A stretch of DNA of 64,000 nucleotides from Saccharomycopsis malanga (lineage: Eukaryota > Ascomycota > Saccharomycetes > Ascoideales > Saccharomycopsidaceae). The notes under the pieces are model-generated. The model did not search any database, was not told the origin of the DNA, and saw only the letters and a list, made by a program, of their open reading frames with translations. A program made the position numbers and the translations under genes. Below, in pieces: positions 8,734 through 18,980 of this stretch; within the stretch, counting starts at the first letter, position 1, and every line of letters starts with the position of its first letter. The stretch spans positions 3,038,001 to 3,102,000 of the forward strand of contig CP025322.1 in the NCBI GenBank assembly GCA_004014935.1, read 5' to 3'.

Positions 8734-11523
8734 CTATTTTCTTAACAAGCGGACATCATCATCGCTGTCACTATCACTGTCATCTTGGTCGTCGAATCCA
8801 CGGATAGTATTATCTACTGGCCTAGAGAGTTTGGAGTCGCCCGAAATTGCGCTCAAACGAAGTCTGGTGATACCAATCCCACTTCCTACTTCATCGTTTT
8901 CAAAGTTGAAGCCGTTGGAATGATGTTTGTCACTGGTTTTTGGGCTGTCAATGTCGAGAAAATCAAAATCTCTATCATCGCGTGCCAAAAGCTCTGCGTC
9001 GAAAATGTTGTGGGTATTATTTATATCGATGAAATCCAGTTGGCTGTTTGTCTTTATGGCTGCGGCATCGCTGAAAATATCCTGTTGAGCATCGCTGAAA
9101 TGATCGTTGGCATCATGAAGCGAGTTTTCAGAAGTCTCTTCGTTGCCTAAGAAAACGTTTGTATGGTTACCGGTGCTATTGATATCGTCCAGACGATGTT
9201 TAGGACTTCCCATGGGACTGACGTTTGAACTTCTTGCTGGGCTTCCGGTAGGACTATCCAAATCAATGAGTTGAATACTGTTTCTTCCATATTGGTGAGT
9301 ATACTCGTTATCGTCTGCATCATTGAATAGACTGCTATGAGTTTGTATTCTACTAGCATTCTCGTGCTTTTCAATGGTTTGTTTTGACAGTTTCTTGGCC
9401 AATCTTTTCTTCTTCAAGCTTTCAAAGTAAGAGTTCAATATACCTTTGAAAGCATTAGCGATGATAAGAATTACCAAAAGAACAGTCATGGACGACTGGA
9501 GAGCAATGAGAACAAAGCCAATAATGGTAGATTTGATTCTGTTCAAAGCAACAACATCAGTGAAAAGAAAGGTCAAAATCAAACTAATGATTCTAACAAC
9601 CTGAATAAGAATGTTTAACCCATTTCCCATCTTGGTGTTGAATGGCATAAATATACAGAAAAAAGCACAGAGCAAGACATCTATAGCTAACTGTCCAAAG
9701 ATTTGTATTAATCCATGGCCAACACCAAGAGCAATGAAAGCGTTTCTGCCAAACACTGCAAGAATAGAAGGAATGAAAAACCACCAAAACTTGACCTTGA
9801 ACTCATCGTAGAAAACACCATATCTACTGATCCATGGTTTGTGGGTGAATAGCACCTCCGGGCCCTTGATCTTCTCTGCAGCTTGCGCCTCTTTCTCAAG
9901 ACGTTTCTTGGAAGCAACATAAGCCAAATACCAGATACGCACAGCATATGCCATCAAAACAAGGGTGAATACGGAAAATGTGAGAGCAGCCAACAATGTG
10001 GTAGCCCATGAGTCGCTTATGCGGAATTGGTATAATGTGAGAAGAACCCAGACACCATACAAAATGAGAATGACTCTGATCATTGTCAATCTGAGAAAAG
10101 TTTTGTAGTTTTTTCTAAATTCCTGGAACTTGGGTTTCAGAGGCTTTTTAGCCGAATCCATAGATGCTCTTCTGTCTACAAAAGATAATCTGGTCAAGAG
10201 TCTGGATCCTCTAGAGCCGTTGTTACGATTTGTAAAAGATGAATTGTTTCTTGAGGACACGCTGTTTTCATACTCTTCCAACTTTTGTTGGATACGAGCC
10301 ATTCTTTCCTCGGTATAGTATAGCTCCAAAAAGGCTTTGAAAGCAAGAATCACGACAATAATAACAACTACAATGATACACCACCAGATTAAGAGAGTGG
10401 CAAAGCCGTTTGTGAATGGAATGTTGTTTTTTTCCAAATAGGCCTCTACACCAGTCACATATTTGGAATAGACAGAGGTCGTTGAGTCTCCTGTGGTTGG
10501 AATACTACTGATGGCTCTTTTGATCAAATAATCATCAACAAAAAAGCTGTCATCTACACTTCTTTTCGAAGCATTTGCTCCAAGAGCTTGTAAAGAGTTC
10601 AACTGGGATGTTGCCAAGGGATCTTCATAAATGGTAGTATTTTTCAAGGCAGGTACACTGGATAAAGTAAGATTGCCACCAGTATTCCTCCGTAATCTAT
10701 CAATAGACTTCTCCAAGCCTTCCCATTCCAAAATCCCACACGTCCAGCTGAAATTACGGGTGAATGAGCGATATACTTTGGGATAATGGATGGAATAAAG
10801 TCCGTTTATTGACATTGTTTGCAACCATCCAACCAATACTGCAAGTCCTGGGGCATGGAACCCATTGGAAGCCACGTTGGTTCCAGGCCCACTGGCTGCA
10901 CCGCCATCTGTTGGAGCAGTGGCCGTATTAATGCTTCCACCCTGGGAGGACGAGGCAGCACTGGTCATAGCCACGAGGAGAGCAATAATGGCAGCAATTG
11001 CAGTGCCCCATTTGGCACTCTTGACCTCTGCAGTGTTGCCATTGGTGATGTCAGATCTAAAACAGCCATACTTTTTCGAAGGGTCGTCAACATCATAAAG
11101 TTCAATGTAAATGTTTCCCTCAATGTCTGGAATAGAAAATGCTAAATTGGATATTGAAGAGACATATTTAGCAGGCACAGAATGGTTACCAGTGATGGTG
11201 ATGTCGGTGTTTTTCTTAATAGGACACAACTCGCTCACGCCATATTCGCAAAACTTGACTTCTCTTTCTATGGCCTTGATCCCATAGACATACAAGGTGA
11301 TTTTGGCAGTTGCATTCACTGTTTCCTTGGCCGTTCCTGTCGCTGTGTAGGAAGCTGTACTGGATTCCTTGTCAAACTTGAACTTGAAATCAGTAACTCG
11401 GATTGTAGCGTCGTTAGCGTCAGGCGCACAGTTGAATGATCCTATAGAGTCTATTGAGGAACCTGCCACTACAAATCGTACAAGCCAGAATATATTGATA
11501 AACAACCAGATGTTCTGCCGCAT
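8734..11523 (-). CDS. FLC-family TRP-like membrane protein
   Basis: A 929-residue protein of the yeast flavin-carrier/TRP-like family (FLC1-3 relatives). FLC proteins sit in the ER or plasma membrane and affect FAD transport, calcium and wall integrity. The signal peptide (about 1-20) is followed by a cysteine-containing ML-like luminal domain (about 30-155), a helix at about 172-190, a second luminal stretch, and a polytopic block from about 370 to 715 with the basic-aromatic loops typical of the family. A long acidic/Ser-rich cytosolic tail (about 730-929) ends in DDSDSDSDDDVRLLRK. Which FLC paralog it is cannot be decided here. The start is the ATG at 11523 preceding the signal sequence. 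Confidence 0.85.
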   Translation of the reverse strand: MRQNIWLFINIFWLVRFVVAGSSIDSIGSFNCAPDANDATIRVTDFKFKFDKESSTASYTATGTAKETVNATAKITLYVYGIKAIEREVKFCEYGVSELCPIKKNTDITITGNHSVPAKYVSSISNLAFSIPDIEGNIYIELYDVDDPSKKYGCFRSDITNGNTAEVKSAKWGTAIAAIIALLVAMTSAASSSQGGSINTATAPTDGGAASGPGTNVASNGFHAPGLAVLVGWLQTMSINGLYSIHYPKVYRSFTRNFSWTCGILEWEGLEKSIDRLRRNTGGNLTLSSVPALKNTTIYEDPLATSQLNSLQALGANASKRSVDDSFFVDDYLIKRAISSIPTTGDSTTSVYSKYVTGVEAYLEKNNIPFTNGFATLLIWWCIIVVVIIVVILAFKAFLELYYTEERMARIQQKLEEYENSVSSRNNSSFTNRNNGSRGSRLLTRLSFVDRRASMDSAKKPLKPKFQEFRKNYKTFLRLTMIRVILILYGVWVLLTLYQFRISDSWATTLLAALTFSVFTLVLMAYAVRIWYLAYVASKKRLEKEAQAAEKIKGPEVLFTHKPWISRYGVFYDEFKVKFWWFFIPSILAVFGRNAFIALGVGHGLIQIFGQLAIDVLLCAFFCIFMPFNTKMGNGLNILIQVVRIISLILTFLFTDVVALNRIKSTIIGFVLIALQSSMTVLLVILIIANAFKGILNSYFESLKKKRLAKKLSKQTIEKHENASRIQTHSSLFNDADDNEYTHQYGRNSIQLIDLDSPTGSPARSSNVSPMGSPKHRLDDINSTGNHTNVFLGNEETSENSLHDANDHFSDAQQDIFSDAAAIKTNSQLDFIDINNTHNIFDAELLARDDRDFDFLDIDSPKTSDKHHSNGFNFENDEVGSGIGITRLRLSAISGDSKLSRPVDNTIRGFDDQDDSDSDSDDDVRLLRK

Positions 11524-12997
11524 AGTGAAACCTGGTCCAAAGCTATTATATTTGGGTTTCTGCTGACTCCACTAAACCGCTAAATAAATCAAGAAAGTAA
11601 CAGACTTTCACTAGTAGCACCGCATGTACTTTTTATAGAATTTCAATACCAGTTCTAATCATGAAGAAATCTTCATTATTTTCACTCCCAGCTTTCAGGG
11701 GTGCGAGGGTGGTGATTTACTATGACAATTTCCTTATTGGGAACGCTGATCTTTCATGTCTTATCCTTCAAAATTAGATTATAATTGGCAGGATTCAATG
11801 ATAGAGTTTACATTATCACCGTTGACTGTACAGACATCTATTTTTACATTATCAATCAAACACTAGATAGTTCCTCTATATTGATATCTTATTATAAAAA
11901 TGTTGTAAAGAGCCAACTGAGTGACCTAGTATTCCCGCAGAAGTGAAAAAAGACTGTCAGGCTCACGGGTTCGATTCCCGGCACGAACACTTTTGCTTTT
12001 ACGATGATGAAAGCCTAATGCTTTCCAATCTATCAAGTAAAAAAATTATGTTGACCGGACATGAATGGGTTTTCCCCCCTGTGTTTTACCAAGTCCCTTT
12101 AGACATAACATGTATATACGAAACTGATATGTACTGGGCTCGAAAATATGATATTTTCATTGAAATTACTAGCTGATATTGGACAACATGTTTGTATTGA
12201 GAAACTATATTATAGATACAATTGCCGAAACTCACCTTGAACAGGTTGGAAAAGAAAGAATGGGCTTATGGTTGAATATGATATAGAGTGAGGCGATGTA
12301 GTAACAACGGGGAAGGTGAAAAAAGAGTTGGTACGTAACGAGAGAGTTGAAAGGAAAACTTGAAGGCAATTGCGGTTATATGGGGCACTAGTAAAGACAA
12401 TTTAACACAAATTTCAGACGTAATAAAATGAAGCATTTTCTTGAATGCATGCAATATATAATAAAATACTAAAAATTAATAAAGCATGTCCTAGAATGAC
12501 ACGACTTGCGTGTCAAGTAGTTGGAAGTATCCTGTGTATCATTATTGTTCTTTTTTAGCAAATTAATGGGCCAACAGACTAAGTTACTTTTGGCATTCTT
12601 ATGGTCATTTCCATTCAACTCCTTATGAGTTTGAAATCGTTTATCCGCTTTTCTTTTACCTCTTTATCAAAATCGCTTTGAATATTTTGCTTAATACATC
12701 TTGGATGACGTGACACCCGATGAGGCTGATAAATAGTGATGCATTCAGCTCAGCTCATTCTATTATCATAATACTGAGCATACCCAGCAAGAAACAGACA
12801 CCATCCCCTTGTCTTTCTTTCAAATTAATCAATCAACAAGATAAAATGGATACAGTAGACGCATCCTTTAAGAAGCACTATTCAAAACAAAACGTCAAAG
12901 CACTTATATTAATTTAATGACCGTAACACCAGAAACGCCAAAACAAAAATCTAACAATGAAACAATAAATTAAAAGCAAAATAGCAATCCACACGCT
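11524..12997. other. Intergenic region with one SINE copy
   Basis: Upstream of the FLC gene and downstream of the serine hydrolase gene. Apart from the SINE at 11911-12162 I see no gene. A 65-codon plus-strand frame at 12720-12917 has no recognisable features. Confidence 0.45.
11911..12162 (+). mobile_element. tRNA-derived SINE copy with good B box
   Basis: Has the B box GGGTTCGATTCCC (about 11967-11979) followed by CACGAACAC, a shortened body, then CGGACATGAATGGGTTTTCC, TTTACCAAGTCCCTTTAGAC and the 3' segment CTGATATGTACTGGGCTCG. The A box half is degraded. The CCCCCTGTGTTTTACC insertion is shared with the minus-strand copy at 14862-14980, indicating a common subtype. Confidence 0.75.
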
Positions 12998-14722
12998 CTA
13001 TAATGTTGCCTTCATGGCATTCAAACGGTACTTGATGTCTTTTAACACCTTGGTGCTAGGGTTCCAGCGGTCGAATTCGTCGAACATCAACTCAATGTAC
13101 TTTTCGCCATTTTTTATGTTGCAAATAGACTCGTACATTAGTCCTCGTAAGCACCATGGTAAATAGAAAGGGTTTGTCCCCAACGTGTTTACCTGGAACG
13201 TTTGGTATTTGACTGGAAGAAAAGCAAAGTCTCTGTTCGTGCTGGAGTATAGGAAAAATTTTAGGCCGAGCTCATACACTTTGTATTCGTTATATATTTT
13301 AGAGTGGCCGCCTCCTGTCAATGGGCCCGCCAAGGTGTTTGATATTTCCTTAATCATGCCATGGTCGTTCAAGCCAATGTTTTTGAGCAAGAGCGAGCAG
13401 TTGAGGATGCGTATCAAGAAATCTGGGGTGTTGGAGTCTTTATCAATGTATATTGATCTGAATATGTTAGGATGTTGAACGTGTAGACATGTTGACGAAT
13501 AAAGGGGCACCAACTGGTCATCTATAGATCCAACAAACGCTATTTTCACGTTATTGTTCAATAGCAACCTTAAACTTTCCAAATATTTCAACGATTGCAC
13601 AGAATTGAAGTTTTGGAACTCAAACAATTCTAACATTGAATCGCTTTCGATAGTGGAATATGCTCTCACGAAAATAGTTTTATTGATGCCATAAAACGGG
13701 CCGTTGCTGATGCCAGCCATGGCCAAAATACCAATTCGTTTACTGGCAACGTTTGTTATAAGCCCCGACTCTATAAGTTTAGCTAGGAGAATTATAGAGA
13801 CCGGAGTGCCTTGCGAATGGGCTGCAACATATATAAAATCGTACTTGTCCAAGTCGTATTTACTCATTACGTTGTAGAAATAGCTAACTCTGTCAAAAAT
13901 CTTTCCTTCTTTCTCCAAGGCAATCTTAGACACGTTGAGTTTGGCGTTTTTGCCAAAACTAGCACTGTTGTTTTTAATCCAGATTTTGAAGGTGTTTTCT
14001 GCCTCCGACATGAACTTTATCGATGTCCCTGTAGGCTCTCCTATCAAGGGGCGTATGTACCTGGTAGGGAAAAAGCCATGCACACCTACGATCAATACGT
14101 TCTTAAACCCTGTGTCAGGACAATCGTTTCGTAGCAAATGTGTCTTTTCTGCGCTGTGAGAGCCATAAATGGTCTTATTCTTTACTTTGTCAAACATGGA
14201 CAGCACATAATGCATGTACGTGTTGCGAGGAAGTGATTCCTCGAATGAAGGTATAAGAATATTGGAATTTCCAGCTACAGTGGTACTACGTAGCAAATCA
14301 GGCTGTACTGAACCATCAGAAAGATCCCACTCCTCCTCGTATAATGTATTGGACTTCATTGTATCGCTAGCATTATTGATAGTATCCTCTATAGACAGTT
14401 TCGACTTATTCAGCCAGAACGACCAGGTCTTATTCATTCCATTATCACCTTCTACAGACGCAGGCACAACCGCTGGATCATTGTCAGAAAGCGCAGTCGA
14501 AGCAACAGCAGCGGCTGTCACTGGTATTGAGCCACCAGTGGAATTGCCATTTCCCTGATGATTTTTACTACTATTACCTTCTTCTTCAACTTCTTCTTCT
14601 TCATTAGCCCCTGCAGGTTCCGTCGACGCCCTAGAAACAACAGAAAGTCGTCTCGCCCACAGCGCCCAAGTCTTGTTAGTCGGCTCACTATTCTTTGCCT
14701 TTGCCATGCCATCTGCTAGCAT
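12998..14722 (-). CDS. Predicted alpha/beta-fold serine hydrolase (lipase-like)
   Basis: A 574-residue protein. The N-terminal ~190 residues are low-complexity, with repeated NKTW(A/S)-W motifs (KTWALWARRLS, KTWSFWLNKSKLS). Then comes a hydrolase-like core: a VGVHGFFP strand-turn (about 210-217, an oxyanion-type HG motif) and the nucleophile-elbow-like AAHSQGTP (about 300). No signal peptide or membrane helix is obvious. I recognise the general lipase/esterase pattern and believe fungal orthologs exist, but substrate and symbol are unknown. A second in-frame ATG lies at codon 6; the first is used. Confidence 0.6.
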   Translation of the reverse strand: MLADGMAKAKNSEPTNKTWALWARRLSVVSRASTEPAGANEEEEVEEEGNSSKNHQGNGNSTGGSIPVTAAAVASTALSDNDPAVVPASVEGDNGMNKTWSFWLNKSKLSIEDTINNASDTMKSNTLYEEEWDLSDGSVQPDLLRSTTVAGNSNILIPSFEESLPRNTYMHYVLSMFDKVKNKTIYGSHSAEKTHLLRNDCPDTGFKNVLIVGVHGFFPTRYIRPLIGEPTGTSIKFMSEAENTFKIWIKNNSASFGKNAKLNVSKIALEKEGKIFDRVSYFYNVMSKYDLDKYDFIYVAAHSQGTPVSIILLAKLIESGLITNVASKRIGILAMAGISNGPFYGINKTIFVRAYSTIESDSMLELFEFQNFNSVQSLKYLESLRLLLNNNVKIAFVGSIDDQLVPLYSSTCLHVQHPNIFRSIYIDKDSNTPDFLIRILNCSLLLKNIGLNDHGMIKEISNTLAGPLTGGGHSKIYNEYKVYELGLKFFLYSSTNRDFAFLPVKYQTFQVNTLGTNPFYLPWCLRGLMYESICNIKNGEKYIELMFDEFDRWNPSTKVLKDIKYRLNAMKATL

Positions 14723-14861
14723 AAACTTGTTCTCTATTCTTTATACTTGATGGTTAAAATGACTCTCATCGCTTCATATCGCCATCCTGGTTATATGCTC
14801 TGGTGGATTTTGGGGGTGTGGGGTGTCTAATTGGCGTGGGGATGATAATAATTTTGACGTT

Positions 14862-14980
14862 TTGATAATAATAAGAATAATCTTATATTTCGAGCCCAGG
14901 ACATGTCAGTTTCGTATATACATACGCGCTATGGCTAAAGGGACTTGATAAAACACAGTGGGGTAAACCCAATCCATGTC
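14862..14980 (-). mobile_element. 5'-truncated SINE copy
   Basis: Minus orientation. The AATAATAATAA-type tail is at the left, then CTTATATTTCGAGCCCAG, GTTTCGTATATACATACGCG and GGACTTGATAAAACACAGTG up to CCATGTCC. Shares the subtype insertion of the copy at 11911. Confidence 0.75.
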
Positions 14981-14981
14981 C

Positions 14982-15022
14982 AATAATAATAATGACCAGT
15001 ATATTTCAAGCCTAGTATTCAT
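14982..15022 (-). mobile_element. SINE tail fragment abutting the previous copy
   Basis: A second minus-oriented tail (ATAATAATAATGACCAGTAT then TTCAAGCCTAGTA), immediately right of the preceding copy. It suggests nested or clustered insertion. Confidence 0.55.
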
Positions 15023-15053
15023 TATATTATTTCAACACTCATTTTGGATCAGG

Positions 15054-15135
15054 TAACTATAAGCCAATTGTATAACTAAACATAATCTAAAAACTATAGT
15101 TGTATGCTTTAATCTTAAATTGGGCTTTTAATAAT
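15054..15135. repeat. Dispersed repeat pair member (other at ~46785-46866)
   Basis: Shares an imperfect ~65-bp stretch with 46785-46850 (AACTATAA..., TTGTATAA.TAAA.ATAATC then TAAAAA.T.TAGT). It is unlike the SINE. The nature is unknown and the similarity was judged by eye only. Confidence 0.35.
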
Positions 15136-15931
15136 AAAACTGTCTCGATTCAATTGACATATCGTTTTATTAAAAACTGAAACTTACCTTGTAATTTTAT
15201 GCAAATCAACACCCAAAGTTTATCATCAATTTACAGTCAATATACAAGTACCACAAGAATGCAATAAAGCATATTAAAAACTGGAACAGTGAAAAAAACA
15301 AAAGACTTAAGTCAAAGTAACATTAAACCATTTGCAACTGTAGCTTGAATAGAAATGAAAGTTTCTATAAAACGGACTTCCCTGAACCGAGGAATAAAGT
15401 TTCTTAATGAGCACATTACACTTTACCGAGCCTCACAAAATATTCAATATATACAGGACGTTAAATCATGCTAGGTTGACAATATATAATGATTATTATC
15501 GAATATAAGTTCCTTTGAGAACCTATATTAAACCATACCGTTTTATAGCTCTTGTGATTCGCGTTTCTTTGGAATAGAACCTCATTCAAATATTAAGGAA
15601 GGCATAAATGAAATTAAAAACTATGAAAAACTATGAAATAATTTCAAGATGTGAAAACAGTCTTTACGAGGAGAGAAAACGCGATTTTTAACAAATTATG
15701 TGTTATTTTCGGCAAAATGATACTTTCTCACTATTAAATATTATGTAAAAGCCAAATCTCTAAACAAAGTACATGGTGTAAAGCTTTAGGATTTGCAGGG
15801 TAAAGAAATATATTTTTTGTATGGTTTGGTTTGCTGTAAAGACTCTAGAATATGGCTTAGAAGAATTAACGTTTTGGAAAAATTGACAACTTTCCGTTAT
15901 AGCAAATATCTATGCGCAAATCTAATGTTTT

Positions 15932-15984
15932 ATACGAAACTGATATGTACTGGGCTTGAAATATATGATATTATTATTATTATT
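15932..15984 (+). mobile_element. 5'-truncated SINE tail with target-site duplication
   Basis: 53 bp of the 3' end (ATACGAAACTGATATGTACT onward) with an (ATT)n tail. Flanked by AAATCTAATGTTTT (15918-15931) and AAATCTGATGTTTT (15985-15998), a 14-bp duplication with one mismatch. Confidence 0.8.
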
Positions 15985-16429
15985 AAATCTGATGTTTTTT
16001 TATTATAAATAGTACTATAATATTGAAAACAAATTTAAGATGTTGGTGTGTGTTTTGTAAAATCAAAATAACCTGGATAGCACTGATTTATCTCAACAAA
16101 ATGTTTGTTGATAAATCCAAAACGTCAATAGCGCGAATCGAGTACCAAAACCCAAAGTGAGGAACGCCACGCTTGTTTTGCGGAGCGCATGATGGCTCAA
16201 TCAACTTGGCCATTTGGCAATAGTAAGGCATATAGACATTTTCTCGTTAAGGCATTGAAAGCACAATATTACGTAGATTTTCCAGTACACCAAGATCTAA
16301 AACTCACGGAGCTATTCACAATTCTCAAGCACAAACAATAATATATTTAAACAAGTAGGTAAAAATGAGCGCAGAAGTGAACAGAAATAAATAATATACA
16401 AATAATAAGTAGCACCTTTATACAAACAT

Positions 16430-18238
16430 CTACCTTCCGACACGATAACTACGAGTTCTAACCAAAGAATGGTCATTCCATACGTCCAGCTGGTATTTCT
16501 CGGTGACAGTGCTGATATAGTATTTCCCACCGGAGTTGGTCCATGAGACAGAGCCCGGTTTGAAGTCAAACTCTTCGACTGTCAATTTGTGGGCAATACT
16601 GGTTGCATTGTATGATGTGATTGTATGGCCAGGTTTGATGAAACTTTTCAAACTAATGATTTTCGACCCTGGTTTCAAAGATCTTAACAATATACCCACT
16701 GATTCATTCAACTCGTCTTGGAAAACATAATTATTGACCAAAACAAGATCAATAGCAGGTATGAGTTTTTCAATTTCCTCATGATCCACAAATGATTTTC
16801 TCAAAAAAAATTTTACTTCCCCATGATTTAAACCATAATATTTTGCCCGTCTCTTAAACTCTTGCAATTGAGCTTCACAAGCAGTGGAAGCCTCCTCCAT
16901 AATCTCAGCTCCATAGCTTGTGCAACCAAATTCTAAGGCAGCTTGTATAACGCAATTTCCCACACCAGAGCCCAAATCAATGAACTTTGATTGATGGGTC
17001 GCTTGGACTTTGTTGAGAATTTCTGACATGAATGAAGGAAGAATCTCTCCGTACACATTGTTAGAAAACGCCTTGTAGTTTCTTAGCCGTTTTGATAATG
17101 GAGATACAGTTCTGGCGTAGATTTGGCATAACAATTCATGAACAAATGCCTTTGAAAAAGTGGTTTTCGCACGTATATGTCTCTGAATAATGTTTTGTTT
17201 CTGAAGTTTCAATATAAGAAAGTTATAAAGAGCAATGCTTTCCACAACTTTATTGCAATCCATTTCCATCAACGCTCTGGCATACTTTCCAAGAATGCAA
17301 TTCTGAGGTTCCTTTTCATTGCTGACTTCAAGCTGGTACTGCTTGGGCATGTACATGAGAGAAACTATACGCATTGTCTTGCCAATCTCATACAATGGAT
17401 CCAATTCCTCGTCTCTAGGTCTCATCAATAGAAAATCCTCTTTCAAAAACGGATGAACTATACAATCTAATGATACTATGAATTTTCCAGGAGGAATATT
17501 CTCTAAACTGACGTATCTTTCTTTGTATTGTTCTACAAAATCACCAGCATTTATTATATTCGTCTGGTCTTCAGAACTGTTTACAGTGAAAAATGTACGG
17601 CCATTTAGTGGAATTTCTACATTATCCAACTCATCCAAAAAACCCCACATTTTTTCGTACTTTAGATTTTTAAGAAATGTGGTCTCTTCCTTAAACATTG
17701 CTTTTTGTCGAGGAAATACTTTAGACAATATTTCTTCTTTGGACACTGTCTTTTTCTTAGATGTTACAGCACTTCCATTTCCCTGTTTCTGTTCTACATC
17801 TCGCTGTTTCTTTACTTGCTTACGGTTATCCTGCACTGGGTTTTTACTTGGTTTTTTCCCTGTTACATTTGATTTCTTCAGTACTTTGGTTGATGCATTG
17901 TTTAATACCGATTTTGTTTTCTGATCTACAACTTTCTTGGTATCATCATTTTCAAATGTAAAAAACTGTCTTTTCGTATTGGTTCGTCTTCTCAGAAACC
18001 CATCGCTTGGTCCCAGCTTATGAGTACTGGAATTCATCCACTCAGCATGGCCCAAAAGCTCTGCTAACTCTTTATTTTTTCTAGACAATTTGATCTTGGG
18101 CTTTTCTTGCTGCGCTTGTGAAGCAGCATAGTCCGGTGATTCTGATTTTGGCTGTGACTGTGGCGAAGGCAAATAGTCAATATGAGACTCATTCTGAAAA
18201 GTTTCAGAGTTGTCACCAGATTGAACACTTGAACTCAT
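16430..18238 (-). CDS. DOT1: Histone H3-K79 methyltransferase DOT1
   Basis: A 602-residue protein that methylates H3 lysine 79 in nucleosomes, affecting telomeric silencing and checkpoints. The N-terminal ~190 residues are Lys/Ser-rich and disordered, matching the nucleosome/DNA-binding tail of yeast Dot1. The C-terminal DOT1 domain (about 270-595) contains the SAM-binding FIDLGSGVGNC (about 418-428), then YGAEIMEEAS, the acceptor-site motif NNYVF (about 500), and a closing SVSWT block. Length and domain order match yeast Dot1 (582 residues). Start is the ATG at 18238. A GGTGCATGA motif lies 231 bp upstream (18469-18477). Confidence 0.95.
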   Translation of the reverse strand: MSSSVQSGDNSETFQNESHIDYLPSPQSQPKSESPDYAASQAQQEKPKIKLSRKNKELAELLGHAEWMNSSTHKLGPSDGFLRRRTNTKRQFFTFENDDTKKVVDQKTKSVLNNASTKVLKKSNVTGKKPSKNPVQDNRKQVKKQRDVEQKQGNGSAVTSKKKTVSKEEILSKVFPRQKAMFKEETTFLKNLKYEKMWGFLDELDNVEIPLNGRTFFTVNSSEDQTNIINAGDFVEQYKERYVSLENIPPGKFIVSLDCIVHPFLKEDFLLMRPRDEELDPLYEIGKTMRIVSLMYMPKQYQLEVSNEKEPQNCILGKYARALMEMDCNKVVESIALYNFLILKLQKQNIIQRHIRAKTTFSKAFVHELLCQIYARTVSPLSKRLRNYKAFSNNVYGEILPSFMSEILNKVQATHQSKFIDLGSGVGNCVIQAALEFGCTSYGAEIMEEASTACEAQLQEFKRRAKYYGLNHGEVKFFLRKSFVDHEEIEKLIPAIDLVLVNNYVFQDELNESVGILLRSLKPGSKIISLKSFIKPGHTITSYNATSIAHKLTVEEFDFKPGSVSWTNSGGKYYISTVTEKYQLDVWNDHSLVRTRSYRVGR

Positions 18239-18980
18239 CTTGATTGATACTTTCTCCGAGATCTAGTGATCTTCACACAACAAAGGTCACTGAAAATGAT
18301 AACAGGGCCGGATTCCTCAACTTCCAGCTTTGCTTTGACAAAACTGGACTGTCTAAACGTGTTCTATAATTAATTATGGAATAGTCAATGTTATGATATT
18401 TCAGACTTTCGCTTTTTAATATGTCGGTTGACGCATCAAGGCGTAGAAATCACAACATGCGGCGTGATGGTGCATGACGAGACAGGTATAACTTTTTACA
18501 TATATGTTGTGATATTAAGATGATTTTTTATTGAACCGAGAATGGGTAAAAAGGTGAATATAGTGAAACAATAGGAAACGGCAACGATTGTAGTATTGGC
18601 TAGTATTGGCTGGTAAGTTGGGCCAATAAGAGTCAGTAAAATGAAACAAGGAGAGTAAATTGTAAGCAGAATAAACATAGAATAGTGGAATTTTATCTAT
18701 CTAGCCGATCAACCCATATAGAAGTTTATTACCAATGAATTGTAAAGCACATACACTACTTATTCTTTAAGACAACAATATATATAGTTTTAGGTTTATA
18801 TAGTGAGCAAAATATAGTTTTTTACAAATGGGACCTCCAATCATTTGAGTATACATTGTGATAAATTTATCTAGCCTAATTTTAATAATGAAGCAGTTTT
18901 TTCCACTATTACAAGTAAATCTGGTTTATATGTAGAAACTATAAGGCACCACTTTCTGTTATAATACATACTTAGAACCT
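18239..18980. other. Intergenic region between MED13 3' end and DOT1 5' end
   Basis: No gene is seen. It holds the presumptive DOT1 promoter, including GGCGTGATGGTGCATGACGA (18461-18480), which closely resembles a block upstream of MED13 (23560-23579). Confidence 0.5.

Larger units (their letters stand above)
14723..16429. other. Intergenic region with three SINE fragments
   Basis: Upstream of the hydrolase gene and downstream of DOT1. It holds SINE fragments at 14862-14980, 14982-15022 and 15932-15984. The segment 15054-15120 resembles 46785-46850 (see repeat entry). No gene is supported. Confidence 0.5.
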
